DNA from: Rhodopirellula bahusiensis
GTDB taxonomy: Bacteria; Planctomycetota; Planctomycetia; Pirellulales; Pirellulaceae
Reading direction: 5' to 3'
NCBI RefSeq assembly: GCF_002727185.1
Contig: NZ_NIZW01000006.1
Coordinates: 310,001-374,000, forward strand
Length of the DNA stretch: 64,000 bases
Shown in pieces: positions 57,501-64,000 of the stretch. Positions within the stretch are counted from its first letter, which is position 1. Each line of letters starts with the position of its first letter. The notes under the pieces were generated by a model. That model saw only the letters and a program-made list of their open reading frames with translations, was not told where the DNA came from and made no database searches. The position numbers were made by a program, and so were the translations under genes.

Positions 57501-60500
57501 CCAGCCAGCGGGCGTATCATCATCGAAGAGTTGCGAGCCGGTGGCGGGTACGTCGAGATTGACGGCCACATCGCCAACACCAGCCACGGCGAAATACGCG
57601 TGCTCGGTGGCTACGCGAACATCAACATCAACAACGAAACCAATGTTCCAATTGAGATTCGTCGCCTGGATGTGAGCCAGCAAGGCAGCGGCACGATCAT
57701 CTTGAATGACCGAGCGAAGGGGCCTGGAAGTCCTCTGTCCAGTCCCGAACTGTCGCAGACGACTCTCTTTCAGCAAGTAGGAGACCGGGTCGTCGAAACA
57801 GCCGGCAACATCCAAACGATTCATGACGATTTATCCGACATCGTCTATGAGCCGGTCACTGGTTTGCAGTACCAGTTTTCGATAGCGGAAAAGTCTGGGA
57901 CTTTCATTACCCGCACGTACACCACGTCCAGTTGGCTCGGCGTGATCGACGAATTTGCGGAGGATGGAGCCAACACGGTTAATACTGTTGAATCGCCAAA
58001 TGATACCTATCTCATTGACGCGGGCAGCTATTTCGTCCACGACCTCTCGCTCCCGAAGTATTCACACGCGGTCAGTACCAGCAGCACGACCAGCGGCGAA
58101 ATCGTCGTGGACCAATGGACGACATGGTCAGGGTTCCTGGATTTGAACAAGAACTATTTCACTAGGACGGTCGAAGACAGTAGGGAAACGCGGATTGATA
58201 CGCATTCGTTGGAAGCCGACCGTGACATCAAGATCAATTTCGTCGGATACGACGAGGGCGGAGTGAATATCGAATCAAACGGGGATATCTATTTTGCCGG
58301 ACGAGTTTCCAATCCGACTGGACGCACCAATATCCGGAGCAATTCCCCGATCGAGATAAGCAACAGTCATTTGGGCATCGTGGGTGGTCGTGAAATTGAA
58401 GTCGTAGCCAACGAATCATCAATCGGGTCTGAGAACAGCCCCTTTCTGATTGACCAGTCGAGCACCACACTGGATGGATTGCTACCGAAGCTAGACATCA
58501 GTGCTGCTGGCTCAGCGAACGTCCGTGAATTGAGTGGTGATTTGGTCGTGCGCCGCTTCAGTGGTGGGAGTGCAATGCAGCTTTCCGTACCGGGGTCGAT
58601 CTTTGACCACGCACTCGGCTCCTATGTGAGTGGCGTCGATATACGCCTTGTTTCAGATACCGGAAACATTGGATCGGCTGAATCACCGCTATTTATCGAT
58701 CCGCTGACCAGCATCAACGCGACGGCGCCCGGTGATATTTTTGTAGAGGCTGAATTTTCGGACATTGGGATCGACCAGATTGAGGCCGGTGGCATCGTTT
58801 CCCTTCGTGGTTTGAACGGGCGAAGAATCGTTGATCGACGGACCGAAGATGATGTCGATGACTTCAATGCAATCGAATCGGCCGCCGTTTGGAATTCCCT
58901 GCAACTGACGACGGAGGATGGATTTGACGACAAACGTACCGGTCGCATCGAAACGCTGGAGAATATCAAGACAGGAGAATATCAAACTTATTGGCAATTG
59001 AGAAATACTCAAAGGGAACCTGCGGAGTACGACGCGAACCACCTCATCATCTTGAGTGAAGCCGAGCGATCCTTTTACGCTGACAATCCTGATACGATCG
59101 CAACTTTGGAAAGCAGTCGAACTCAGCAGTACCACGCTCTACACCAAGCCTACGGTGAATTTGGCAACCAATTTGACCCAAGTTTCCAGTACACCGCGAC
59201 CTCCGATGAGATCGCCGCCATCGACGCATCCATGCGTCGGTGGACCCGCGAGGAATTGTCAAACACGCTCAACTTTGTTGTCGTTACCGACACTGAATTG
59301 GTCACCGAACAGCCCAATATCATCGCCTCGGAAATTCGACTGGATGCGACGTCGAATAACCAAGAGTTCCCCGGCAGCATCGGTTCGCAAGGTGAACCCG
59401 AATTCATCGAATTACCCGTCGCCGGCAGTTCCCAAACCATCACGCTAAAACAACAGGCCGTCCTTTCAACTGCGGGACCAAACGACGTGTTGTATCTAGG
59501 ATCGGCTCCGATTGATCTGGCCGGCGTCACCAGGGGGACGCAATACCCAGACTCCGCTTCGTCTATTGATTTTGTCTCCTTGACGCTTCCGCTCGATGCG
59601 ACCGAGACGTGGCACGACCTTGGAATCCAAGCGGGGCGAAGTGTCTATGTCGACCTAAGTAACGATGCCGAGGACCCGCACCAATATGATCATTTCGACG
59701 AAGGCATCTACACAGTCCGTCGTGTTGTAGATGATGGTCGCACATTGATCTTCGAGAACTACGCAGAGGGACTCGAGACTTCGCAAAGGCTGGTTGGTCT
59801 CGGCACCCTTTCGCCCATCGTCCCCGATGATCTTGCCACACATGTTCGTGTAGCACGCCGAGAAGATGTTGACGTTCAAACAACGGGCCCCGTTACTGCG
59901 ATCGCGGATACAGACATTCTTCTCGGGTCAGCGATGGACCTGGTGATCGGCGAGCTTCATTCATTGCAGTCGACTTTCAATGGGCGTCCGTCCGATATTC
60001 GCATCAAAACCGACGGAAACCTGAGCGGTGATGCAGCACAAACGGAATCGGCGCATGTCCAGGGCGCTGCAATCGTTTTGGAATCTTCTGGTGGTAGTAT
60101 CGGATCGCTCGACCAACCCCTGAGAATCGAAGTAGAACACAACAACTCCATCGTTGCTCGGGCACAGAACGAAATCGTGTTGCAGCAGAATGCCGACGAG
60201 ACCAGTGCCCCAAATGATTTGCGGATCGACCAAGTCTTTTCCGCGGCATCCTTTATCGACATATCATCTGATTCGGGTATCACCGAATCGGTGCAATCCG
60301 ATCGCACCAACCTGAAGGCCGCCGGTGACCTACACCTGCGTTCAGATTCCTACATCGGATTTGCCGAAGCATTTGGCTTCTTGGATTTTTTGGATGTCGA
60401 AATTGGTGGCACATTGACGGCGGTTGGCCCCGGTGGGATCGCCATTTCAGAGAACGCTTCCGATCTACGGATTCGGCAAGTGCTCTCAACCATCGACGAG

Positions 60501-62222
60501 GATGGCGTAGCTGTTGGGAATCGCGTACGACTGCGTGCCGCCGGATCCATCGTTGACGCGATTGACGTCGTGGATCCAATGGATCCGTATTCGGCAAACG
60601 GCGCGATCGTTGACGGAAATCCGCAGACGGACATCGTTGGTTCAGGGATTGAACTGGTGGCCATGGGCGGGACGATTGGCCAAGCCACGAACGAATTGGA
60701 CGTCAATCAAATCGGAACCGAACAGGATTTATCAAATCCCTTGACGGCTCGGCCTTTTCTGAATCCTTGGTTGAGCGTCGATAGTTTCTTGAACACCTAC
60801 GTCAACGAAACCGAAGGCGATTTGATCCTCAATCGCGTTCAGACCGACCAAACCGCATTTCTTTCCGCTGGCAGCGGCAGCATCCTTCCCCCGCGTGATC
60901 AACCATCGACCGTCATTGCAGCAAAGCTCTGGCTTTTTGCTCGCGACGACATTGGCTTGCCGACCGATCCAATCGACATCACAACCGGTGCCGTTGAAGG
61001 AATTGCTATAACGGGCAGCGTGTATCTCGCCGCGACCGGCGATCTGACCGTTGGCGGCGTGGTCGATCCAACAAGTGGTGCAGAAGGCGAGCAAGCAGGC
61101 GAATTCACCCCCACCCGCGACCTCGGTTCATCCGGTTTTCAATCTGGCCTGGGGCTGTCAATCAAATCCACCGAAACTCTGACGATCGTGGAAGACCTCC
61201 AGTCGCTTGGGTCGCTTTCAATTCAGGGCGATATCCGATTGGAACTTCCTTCGGGTGTTTCGGCTCGGTCTGCTGGTCAGCTTGACATCGTCTCTCGGCA
61301 CGCTGAGATCCGAGGAAGCGTTGATTCGTTGCAAACGATTGTTCGAGGCACCGCAGGTGACGATACGTTGGTTTTTAAACCCGAATCGTTGGACGGGCCG
61401 GTTCGCATCGAAGCCGGCGATGGAGACGACCAAATCGATGTCGTCGAGTTTCCGATGACGATCGACGGCGGCGATGGCGACAACACGATCATCGGGGTCT
61501 CCCTTATCCACGAAGTCGTCGCGGCACCGTATTCCGCTTTCGCGACAACGCACCAGAGAGTCTCGACGAAAGAGAATTTTTCTCAAACACCGCTCAGCCG
61601 TTTCGTGTCGGAGTTTGCCAAGCCTCCGGTCGTCACGATCAATGACGATCGTTTTGAGTTCTCCGATGGCGTTTTACGATTGAAGCCAGATGGGTTCTTG
61701 CAACATCCCGATGATGACGAACTTTCGGTTACGGTAACATTCACCGATCCCGATGATACCGCGCTATCAGTGGACCAGGTCGTGACAATCACGACACAGG
61801 CCAACGCGAGCGTATGGACCAATGCTGATCTCGTCGAAGACGTGAATCGCAGCGGCCATGCATCGGCGTTGGACGCGCTCATGGTCATCAACTTTTTGAA
61901 CCGAGTGGATGATTCTTTGCTCCCCGTGTACCGAGCCTTCGACAGCATGGAGCCCTTTTATGATGTCAACCGCGACGGCCGAGTGACAGCGCTGGATGCA
62001 TTGAGAGTCATCAACTATCTCTCCTTTGGATCACGAGTTCTAGCGGACAGTGAACCGTCGCGATCTGACCAAAACCGCATGCTAAGAACCGGAGACACCA
62101 GTGAGCAGCCAGCGGCGATGTACCCTTCGGAAGGATCGAATTTCGTTTCGCAACGTGGCGACTTGATCGATGACGAACTCGATCGACTGGCAGAGGACGT
62201 CGCTTTGGTGCGACTATTTTGA
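48534..62222 (+). CDS. Giant secreted beta-repeat surface protein with dockerin-like C-terminus
   Basis: A 4562-residue exported protein. The N-terminal 35 residues are Arg-rich and lead to LETRRVLA (36-43), the planctomycete giant-protein export signal. Residues about 405-720 contain repeats of GL-x2-G-x2-Y (GLIDGEEYIV, GLKQNQRYEAV, GLDNHHGYYAV). The long middle (about 720-2500) is built of Gly/Ala/Val/Thr-rich beta repeats such as SVGAAVTGGFGAAIAGAG and ITSTTNSTLTDSDID. A coiled coil lies at about 2665-2705. Near the end are RTX-like GDDTLVF/GGDGDN segments (about 4270-4320) and a paired dockerin-like calcium motif (about 4427-4502, DVNRSGHASALDAL and DVNRDGRVTALDAL). ATG 48534 follows GGAG. 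Likely an adhesin or matrix protein; no catalytic motif seen. Confidence 0.85.
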   Translation: MIPERSPWTRRFLRNRPRRADCGQTRSRRRLGVETLETRRVLAASLSFPGQNVELQPGEQFLKIVQAEDNSNVLDEINFDGIDDNRIEISAAAFQVDTDVNLSGYDLLVSAESILVVNGGLLGAGQVVLSAVKQPDLGDVISDAVLNGLVANESQTIEVRNSTISANQITLSANGITSTGWSELGGHQDVIADELITQLQTLPQIGLSGAVSPLSGQAKIHNASAGITLADSVLRSVGAIDVSATAVADSSLNSIAVTGLNGSGLPATVSVGFSHSTSSATIDVLGTTQMEATGSVNLVTDATSTAINVARNEANSRARSQDAEKVKTAVNLSLALTNETSTIDVAAGTTIHSGGEVNVKAVSEVINDVTATTAVFNDGTVGFSAAVGVDNAIVRSEVNGTIQSDGVSGSQIDFTGADIFSSSDYLLLNNIPAANPILAGERLTYRGETPMPGLIDGEEYIVREANIRSQHADGVQQTVRLARAESVDLENANVDAEAIHSLTRLSVIKFDASEVSSEDASNDGRIEMTLPDGVSSLVYLGSEAGDDDILPQSITGLKQNQRYEAVQIGSQIKLRLPGTIDFVDFSLPAGTSGTHGFRYDENRLSFNPLDDVNAEDDWISLPADHRFQTGDFLLYATDPSRSEEHEMFAFDASESVVSSLGSVSLPDAPINGLDNHHGYYAVVDPHYPNQLRLTGSLADAFGSETVDISFGGSTDHTLTRTSGGISVVAQLSAINKAEAGVNLTQGEQPWSSVLSGVGAGRIENIGSAGLGFFDSLRDSIQGNGVSDATDVTNVDPGGTTQPESDKQGGIDAAGSFVVSVFHHDVNAIIGATADLASSSSITLDADIVQRTRLGAIGESTRNALNEENENTKEFAVSAGYGFFHNDAHAVVEDRFVDDADVTQQAVLDAQGLIAVNAQVVYPFLGASDDGVNAAVTLEQFGLGSFQSLLDGTHGLAGLVNVYARTLADGGDDSLSLALGLMVTNTTNHVIARIGEGAHVQTSDALSVDNQSVSVNATLDTFSVGAGQMSAINLSVPGLAEAINRGHKREGGGVQDFIKDLIDPLGVSGKNAAGGTMLLTLGDHTTVAEIADAAIVGRDDWLNNAIDVTAISDLYDLALVQTGTASSQFGFSAAIAASNIKTDTRASVGDGVELSGGSLTINATDTLDRINILGAFLKGKQIGVGTSIGVNVIDQDVAAFLGRRDREAAAIGDGRVALSSVEVDASASGDVLSWVISGGIQGVGSSSAQPNAKRLGPVSLTVPVAINQIASESVAYIDAVTGSINDIAVDAKSDSNIDAVVIGASVAVQASSTGAGKLNLAGVGALAVNEAQLNSLAWISESTIDDSNDVRVEAQEMSQVNSDAGGASLVAGLAVKAAVSFGASVAINDVTSNVSAKLLGTKLDTGTTGQVDVKATANTSLTADSIAGAVAARFTPIAGGTFGGSGAGSRNWLDQDVMAEVGQSEENGSVIDTNSLYIVALHSGVVHASGFAFGVGGSGGAGASGAASIGIGLGLNEIIGATRATLNESVVKVSEQVQVEAINQTILSAITESSSVGAAVTGGFGAAIAGAGAGTHNLIQQQISATTIGSTVDAGDFMVSATDSTALSSRTYGMTVGAGISGGGTAALSIGISVAKNENRNQVDAAVLDGSTIRTSSPASGIFDGDVSVVATSDNTMEALALAASYVGGISSGLAVAVAGAGALAENGLYSATLARVSDSTINAGHNIHVNASRRATLSASIESDGVSVGGGNVGGGPAIGVSIATNTIGQTVQTSPDGDTLFVSEVKSLVEGSQMTAAGTLSVLTENIDTVTATVKANSVAGALGNVAGSAAVVGSSATNNLATKISAIINDESDAAAVASTVDAGSVIVRATNNPDDQNTETGVVTALVGSMTMVGVGGSGGAVAVTVSVSEASNRIDNTIDASVSRTTVSATTGDGLTLEANENVVADADAYAMAVALALSSFSVAGAGGGAKGKNQITSTTNSTLTDSDIDSPEADLDVTSTNTITADAHTHTWTAAAALIGLVGSGSVTENTITPTTTAEASGGAIHVRDATIFARATPVGKSDSAGFALSLGGLVGVSKSTVNISGEVTARLGNSDQEIFQSQTLAQTADFNGDTPSVAKADGSSGSLLGVEASVASITNTANVLAEIADGSTLEIASTNLFARRVSEHHADANSLAIGLGSFGSTYAGTNDSGNDIARVGSSVTLEGNSFRINAASIERTFAGATAGAGGVASGSSATAETRNTSTTSATIGAEADFDLTGSFQVLSNHLSHFDTGLSAIGGGVLTGSGGNLSNTIASTVKSEIGQQANMDAATIRATATNRIDKSSPFADDGFDRNANATVGGIVGGVGVGSATQLTLNTDVLIDDSALLFAGDSIDLHSANKINAIDELVVASGGVGAGSGVNTTLDALDNQAVVTVDPSAAVHSGGTMNITARGNAQADIQTSTEVYGVLTVGIGTSRVDIRPDNQVLIHGTLVADGDIQISAGTDSAPNRDNYDIDARLDVFSGSLIPITSSTATANLMQTNTIEVSENGVVRSGGDLRLHAQNDEVSEVNALAKSVSWTTAVVDLVEGVINAVGDLIGEGGQEVTEGSGNEAVTSTVQVTGLAETGLNRYRKLDITGITYNGGDVDSASSYSVQRSDDSDDSIQFTLVPSSLTSPLITEIRRLKNLINDHRSNELLVQQYQDEIDRMQAQLEVKGLAETPEGASEPQRIEQSIVTVVVDPITSSSGIIDIVAGQFKKFGDSGTGQVIAPSDPAIEIINQTRAFIETTGLFIPQFNGGVIINGMSNFSNSGTPSIVVENRAQSVDLENGDAPLVWPSITVSGPIANLGGSLTIRNPSAGAGDITINAPIEVLSQSVIAGAEGTLNIDLGQQGSTYEGSTEHARVVSYLDQIRTQSLTSDTYEDFIDQGRGDGKLSAGRIFLSAQYVNINSLIESGKSDYNLTLGDDVADAINAHTGDSVLRLNADTHLGGSEDFDVSYDPASGRIIIEELRAGGGYVEIDGHIANTSHGEIRVLGGYANININNETNVPIEIRRLDVSQQGSGTIILNDRAKGPGSPLSSPELSQTTLFQQVGDRVVETAGNIQTIHDDLSDIVYEPVTGLQYQFSIAEKSGTFITRTYTTSSWLGVIDEFAEDGANTVNTVESPNDTYLIDAGSYFVHDLSLPKYSHAVSTSSTTSGEIVVDQWTTWSGFLDLNKNYFTRTVEDSRETRIDTHSLEADRDIKINFVGYDEGGVNIESNGDIYFAGRVSNPTGRTNIRSNSPIEISNSHLGIVGGREIEVVANESSIGSENSPFLIDQSSTTLDGLLPKLDISAAGSANVRELSGDLVVRRFSGGSAMQLSVPGSIFDHALGSYVSGVDIRLVSDTGNIGSAESPLFIDPLTSINATAPGDIFVEAEFSDIGIDQIEAGGIVSLRGLNGRRIVDRRTEDDVDDFNAIESAAVWNSLQLTTEDGFDDKRTGRIETLENIKTGEYQTYWQLRNTQREPAEYDANHLIILSEAERSFYADNPDTIATLESSRTQQYHALHQAYGEFGNQFDPSFQYTATSDEIAAIDASMRRWTREELSNTLNFVVVTDTELVTEQPNIIASEIRLDATSNNQEFPGSIGSQGEPEFIELPVAGSSQTITLKQQAVLSTAGPNDVLYLGSAPIDLAGVTRGTQYPDSASSIDFVSLTLPLDATETWHDLGIQAGRSVYVDLSNDAEDPHQYDHFDEGIYTVRRVVDDGRTLIFENYAEGLETSQRLVGLGTLSPIVPDDLATHVRVARREDVDVQTTGPVTAIADTDILLGSAMDLVIGELHSLQSTFNGRPSDIRIKTDGNLSGDAAQTESAHVQGAAIVLESSGGSIGSLDQPLRIEVEHNNSIVARAQNEIVLQQNADETSAPNDLRIDQVFSAASFIDISSDSGITESVQSDRTNLKAAGDLHLRSDSYIGFAEAFGFLDFLDVEIGGTLTAVGPGGIAISENASDLRIRQVLSTIDEDGVAVGNRVRLRAAGSIVDAIDVVDPMDPYSANGAIVDGNPQTDIVGSGIELVAMGGTIGQATNELDVNQIGTEQDLSNPLTARPFLNPWLSVDSFLNTYVNETEGDLILNRVQTDQTAFLSAGSGSILPPRDQPSTVIAAKLWLFARDDIGLPTDPIDITTGAVEGIAITGSVYLAATGDLTVGGVVDPTSGAEGEQAGEFTPTRDLGSSGFQSGLGLSIKSTETLTIVEDLQSLGSLSIQGDIRLELPSGVSARSAGQLDIVSRHAEIRGSVDSLQTIVRGTAGDDTLVFKPESLDGPVRIEAGDGDDQIDVVEFPMTIDGGDGDNTIIGVSLIHEVVAAPYSAFATTHQRVSTKENFSQTPLSRFVSEFAKPPVVTINDDRFEFSDGVLRLKPDGFLQHPDDDELSVTVTFTDPDDTALSVDQVVTITTQANASVWTNADLVEDVNRSGHASALDALMVINFLNRVDDSLLPVYRAFDSMEPFYDVNRDGRVTALDALRVINYLSFGSRVLADSEPSRSDQNRMLRTGDTSEQPAAMYPSEGSNFVSQRGDLIDDELDRLAEDVALVRLF

Positions 62223-62347
62223 CAACAGCAACGCGAAACCACGGTTGGCTTCAACCGATGAAGCGACTTTCGGTAGGTGCTAAACTGAGGCGATGTCGAT
62301 TTTGCTCCGACTCTCCTCCGCATCCAGGCGTTCGTGTTTTGTCTCTC

Positions 62348-62962
62348 GTGCCCAATGATCCGATCTCTCGCTGCTTGCGTGCTGTAGAAGAAGGCGACGA
62401 AGATGCGACGACCGAACTGTGGGAATTCTGCTACCCGCGACTTTTAAACTATTCCCGTCAAAAATTGCCAAGCCGACTGCGTCGTGTTCTAGACGAAGAA
62501 GATGTCGCCCTGAGCGCGTTTAAAAGTTTTTGCCGTGGAGCTCAAATGGGAGCCCTTGGCGACGTGAAAGGACGCGACTCACTATGGAAATTGTTGTTTT
62601 GCATCGCGTCTCGAAAAGCTCGTTCCTACATACGCCAACAGAACGCGGCCAAACGAGGCGGCGGTAATGTCAGCGGCGAATCGGCGTTTGAAACGCTCGG
62701 CAAAACATCTGGCATTGAGAATGTCGCTTCGCCATCGGACGGTCCTGATGCCCTGGCAATCTTTTCGGCTGATTGTCAAAGGTTGTTTGATTCCTTGGAA
62801 GATGACGTTTTGGAGATGATTGCGTTGTTGCGGATTGAGGGCTATTCATGTGACGAGATTGCCCAGCGTGCCGACATGTCCAAACGGTCCGTCGAACGAC
62901 GTCTTAACTTGATCCGGCAAATTTGGATGAGTGAAGGAGCGATGGATGAGCCTTCCGTCTGA
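62348..62962 (+). CDS. ECF sigma factor
   Basis: A 204-residue sigma factor of the planctomycete ECF type. Region 2: CLRAVEEGDEDATTELWEFCYPRLLNYSRQKLPSRL with DEEDVALSAFKSFCRG and SLWKLLFCIASRKARSYIRQQNAAKRGGG. Region 4: SLEDDVLEMIALLRIEGYSCDEIAQRADMSKRSVERRLNLIRQIW. The start is uncertain: GTG 62348 matches the family, while ATG 62258 would add 30 atypical residues. It follows the giant protein gene and its stop overlaps the kinase gene by 17 bp, so all three may be one unit. No anti-sigma factor is visible; the kinase is the candidate regulator. Confidence 0.87.
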   Translation: MPNDPISRCLRAVEEGDEDATTELWEFCYPRLLNYSRQKLPSRLRRVLDEEDVALSAFKSFCRGAQMGALGDVKGRDSLWKLLFCIASRKARSYIRQQNAAKRGGGNVSGESAFETLGKTSGIENVASPSDGPDALAIFSADCQRLFDSLEDDVLEMIALLRIEGYSCDEIAQRADMSKRSVERRLNLIRQIWMSEGAMDEPSV

Positions 62963-64000
62963 CAAGGTAGCGATCCCGAAACAAGTTTCGCACTACGCAA
63001 TTGAAAACCGTATGGCTGAGGGAGCGTTCGGCGTCGTTTACCTGGGGCGGAATCAACGAAACAATGAACAGGTAGCGATCAAACTTGTAAGGCTCGACCC
63101 GAACGCTGACAGTCATGAACGCTTCAAAGATGAGGCGAAACTGCTGGCACAACTCAACCATCCCGGGATCGTACCATTCATCGATGCTGGAATCAGCGGT
63201 GACTTTCACTACTTGGTTTCAACGTTTGTCCCCGGGGACACGCTTGAAGTTTGGTTGAAACAGAATCAATTAGCGACCGCCCGCGTTGTTGACATTGCGA
63301 TCGAACTGACATCGGCGCTTGCCCACGCTCATGCCCACCGCATCGTGCACCGAGATTTAAAACCACAAAACATCATCATGCGTGACGGCCGTCATCCTGT
63401 GATTGTGGATTTTGATTTGGCGATTCACGACTTGATTGGTTCAACGGCCAAACGTCGCCGGGGTGTCGTGGCGGGCACGCCCAGTTTTATGTCGCCCGAA
63501 CAGGTGATAGGGCAAGGCCATCGCATCGACGGCCGCACCGATATTTATTCGCTAGGTGTCATTTTATATCGGATGTTAACCGGGCATCTGCCTTTTCGTT
63601 CCAGCGATGCCGAAGAACTCCGCCAGCAGATTCGACAGGACGATCCCCAGCCTCCGCGTCAGTTGGCCCCCGCCATTCCGCCGATGCTGGAACAGGTCTG
63701 CTTGAAAGCCATGGCGAAGGATTTCCCTGACCGCCACGCAACAGCTGACGATCTAGCATCCGAACTGGCGTGTGTCCGCCGCGAATTATCGAATCGTAGA
63801 GGTCGCGAAACACATCGAGACACTTCGAATACGTCCGAAGATTCGGAATGGAAGGCGACGTCAGGTCCACCGCAATCAAGGATGCAACGCAAACGCGGTC
63901 GACGGATAAAGCGAGCGAGCATGCAACGTCAAATTACGCTTTTGCATCTTGCGTCGGACTTATTCTCGTCTTCGGACACACAGGCGATCCTCAGTCTCGA
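62946..64000 (+). CDS. Ser/Thr protein kinase, 3' truncated by window end
   Basis: Open from ATG 62946 to the last base with no stop, so the gene continues outside; 351 residues are visible. Kinase domain about 12-280: P-loop MAEGAFGVVYLG, ATP Lys in VAIKLV (about 43), HRDLKPQN with catalytic Asp, metal motif DFD in place of DFG, GTPSFMSPEQ, TDIYSLGVILYRMLTGHLPF. After the domain the chain becomes Arg/Ser/Thr-rich. The start overlaps the sigma factor stop by 17 bp in another frame, which implies translational coupling. Probably transduces a signal to the sigma factor or to the surface protein machinery; inference from synteny. Confidence 0.88.
   Translation, partial: MSLPSDKVAIPKQVSHYAIENRMAEGAFGVVYLGRNQRNNEQVAIKLVRLDPNADSHERFKDEAKLLAQLNHPGIVPFIDAGISGDFHYLVSTFVPGDTLEVWLKQNQLATARVVDIAIELTSALAHAHAHRIVHRDLKPQNIIMRDGRHPVIVDFDLAIHDLIGSTAKRRRGVVAGTPSFMSPEQVIGQGHRIDGRTDIYSLGVILYRMLTGHLPFRSSDAEELRQQIRQDDPQPPRQLAPAIPPMLEQVCLKAMAKDFPDRHATADDLASELACVRRELSNRRGRETHRDTSNTSEDSEWKATSGPPQSRMQRKRGRRIKRASMQRQITLLHLASDLFSSSDTQAILSL

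Overview
The window looks like chromosomal DNA from a planctomycete of the Pirellulaceae, probably close to Rhodopirellula. No single marker gene proves this. The evidence is a combination: a giant secreted protein with the N-terminal LETRRVLA-type signal typical of planctomycetes, a DUF1080 protein, two ECF sigma factor/Ser-Thr kinase associations, a DUF5690-like transporter, many secreted low-complexity proteins, few Shine-Dalgarno sequences and structured intergenic repeats. I see no rRNA, tRNA, CRISPR array, transposase, integrase or phage gene.

Layout. 1-11.7 kb: a 5'-truncated alpha/beta hydrolase, a TPR-like secreted protein, a YcaQ/AlkX-type DNA glycosylase, an unknown membrane protein, a DUF1080 protein, a UvrA, and a hisE-hisG pair. 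11.8-19 kb: a transmembrane Ser/Thr kinase flanked by two small secreted Gly/Ser/Asn-rich proteins, then a PDZ-like secreted protein and an ECF sigma factor. 19-28 kb: mostly single housekeeping or surface genes (cardiolipin synthase, GH32/43-clan hydrolase, metallophosphoesterase-LamG, GT2, apt, DksA/TraR zinc finger). 28-32 kb: a large FHA/coiled-coil/acidic membrane protein.

32-39.7 kb: a probable phosphonate-type catabolic locus. An XRE-cupin regulator and a zinc alcohol dehydrogenase are divergent from a transporter, an FAD aminophosphonate-type oxidase, a phosphonatase-like HAD hydrolase, an enoyl-CoA hydratase, a phosphate acyltransferase and a methyltransferase. The proposed flow is import, oxidative deamination to a phosphono-aldehyde, C-P cleavage, then disposal of the carbon product. 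39.8-48.3 kb: redox and accessory genes, including a secreted cupin-DJ-1 fusion divergent from a MocR regulator, an arylsulfotransferase-family protein bracketed by two copies of a 67-bp palindrome, and a CatB/Vat-type acetyltransferase.

48.5-64 kb: a 4562-residue secreted beta-repeat protein ending in RTX-like and dockerin-like calcium-binding segments. It is followed by an ECF sigma factor and a Ser/Thr kinase that runs off the window end.

Two intergenic repeat systems stand out. One is a MITE-like family of about 175-253 bp with ends resembling GGAGGTCGTGC (three copies, all before 17.4 kb). The other is a set of near-perfect palindromes (one near 17.4 kb, one 67-bp type in two copies near 45.8 and 47.4 kb).
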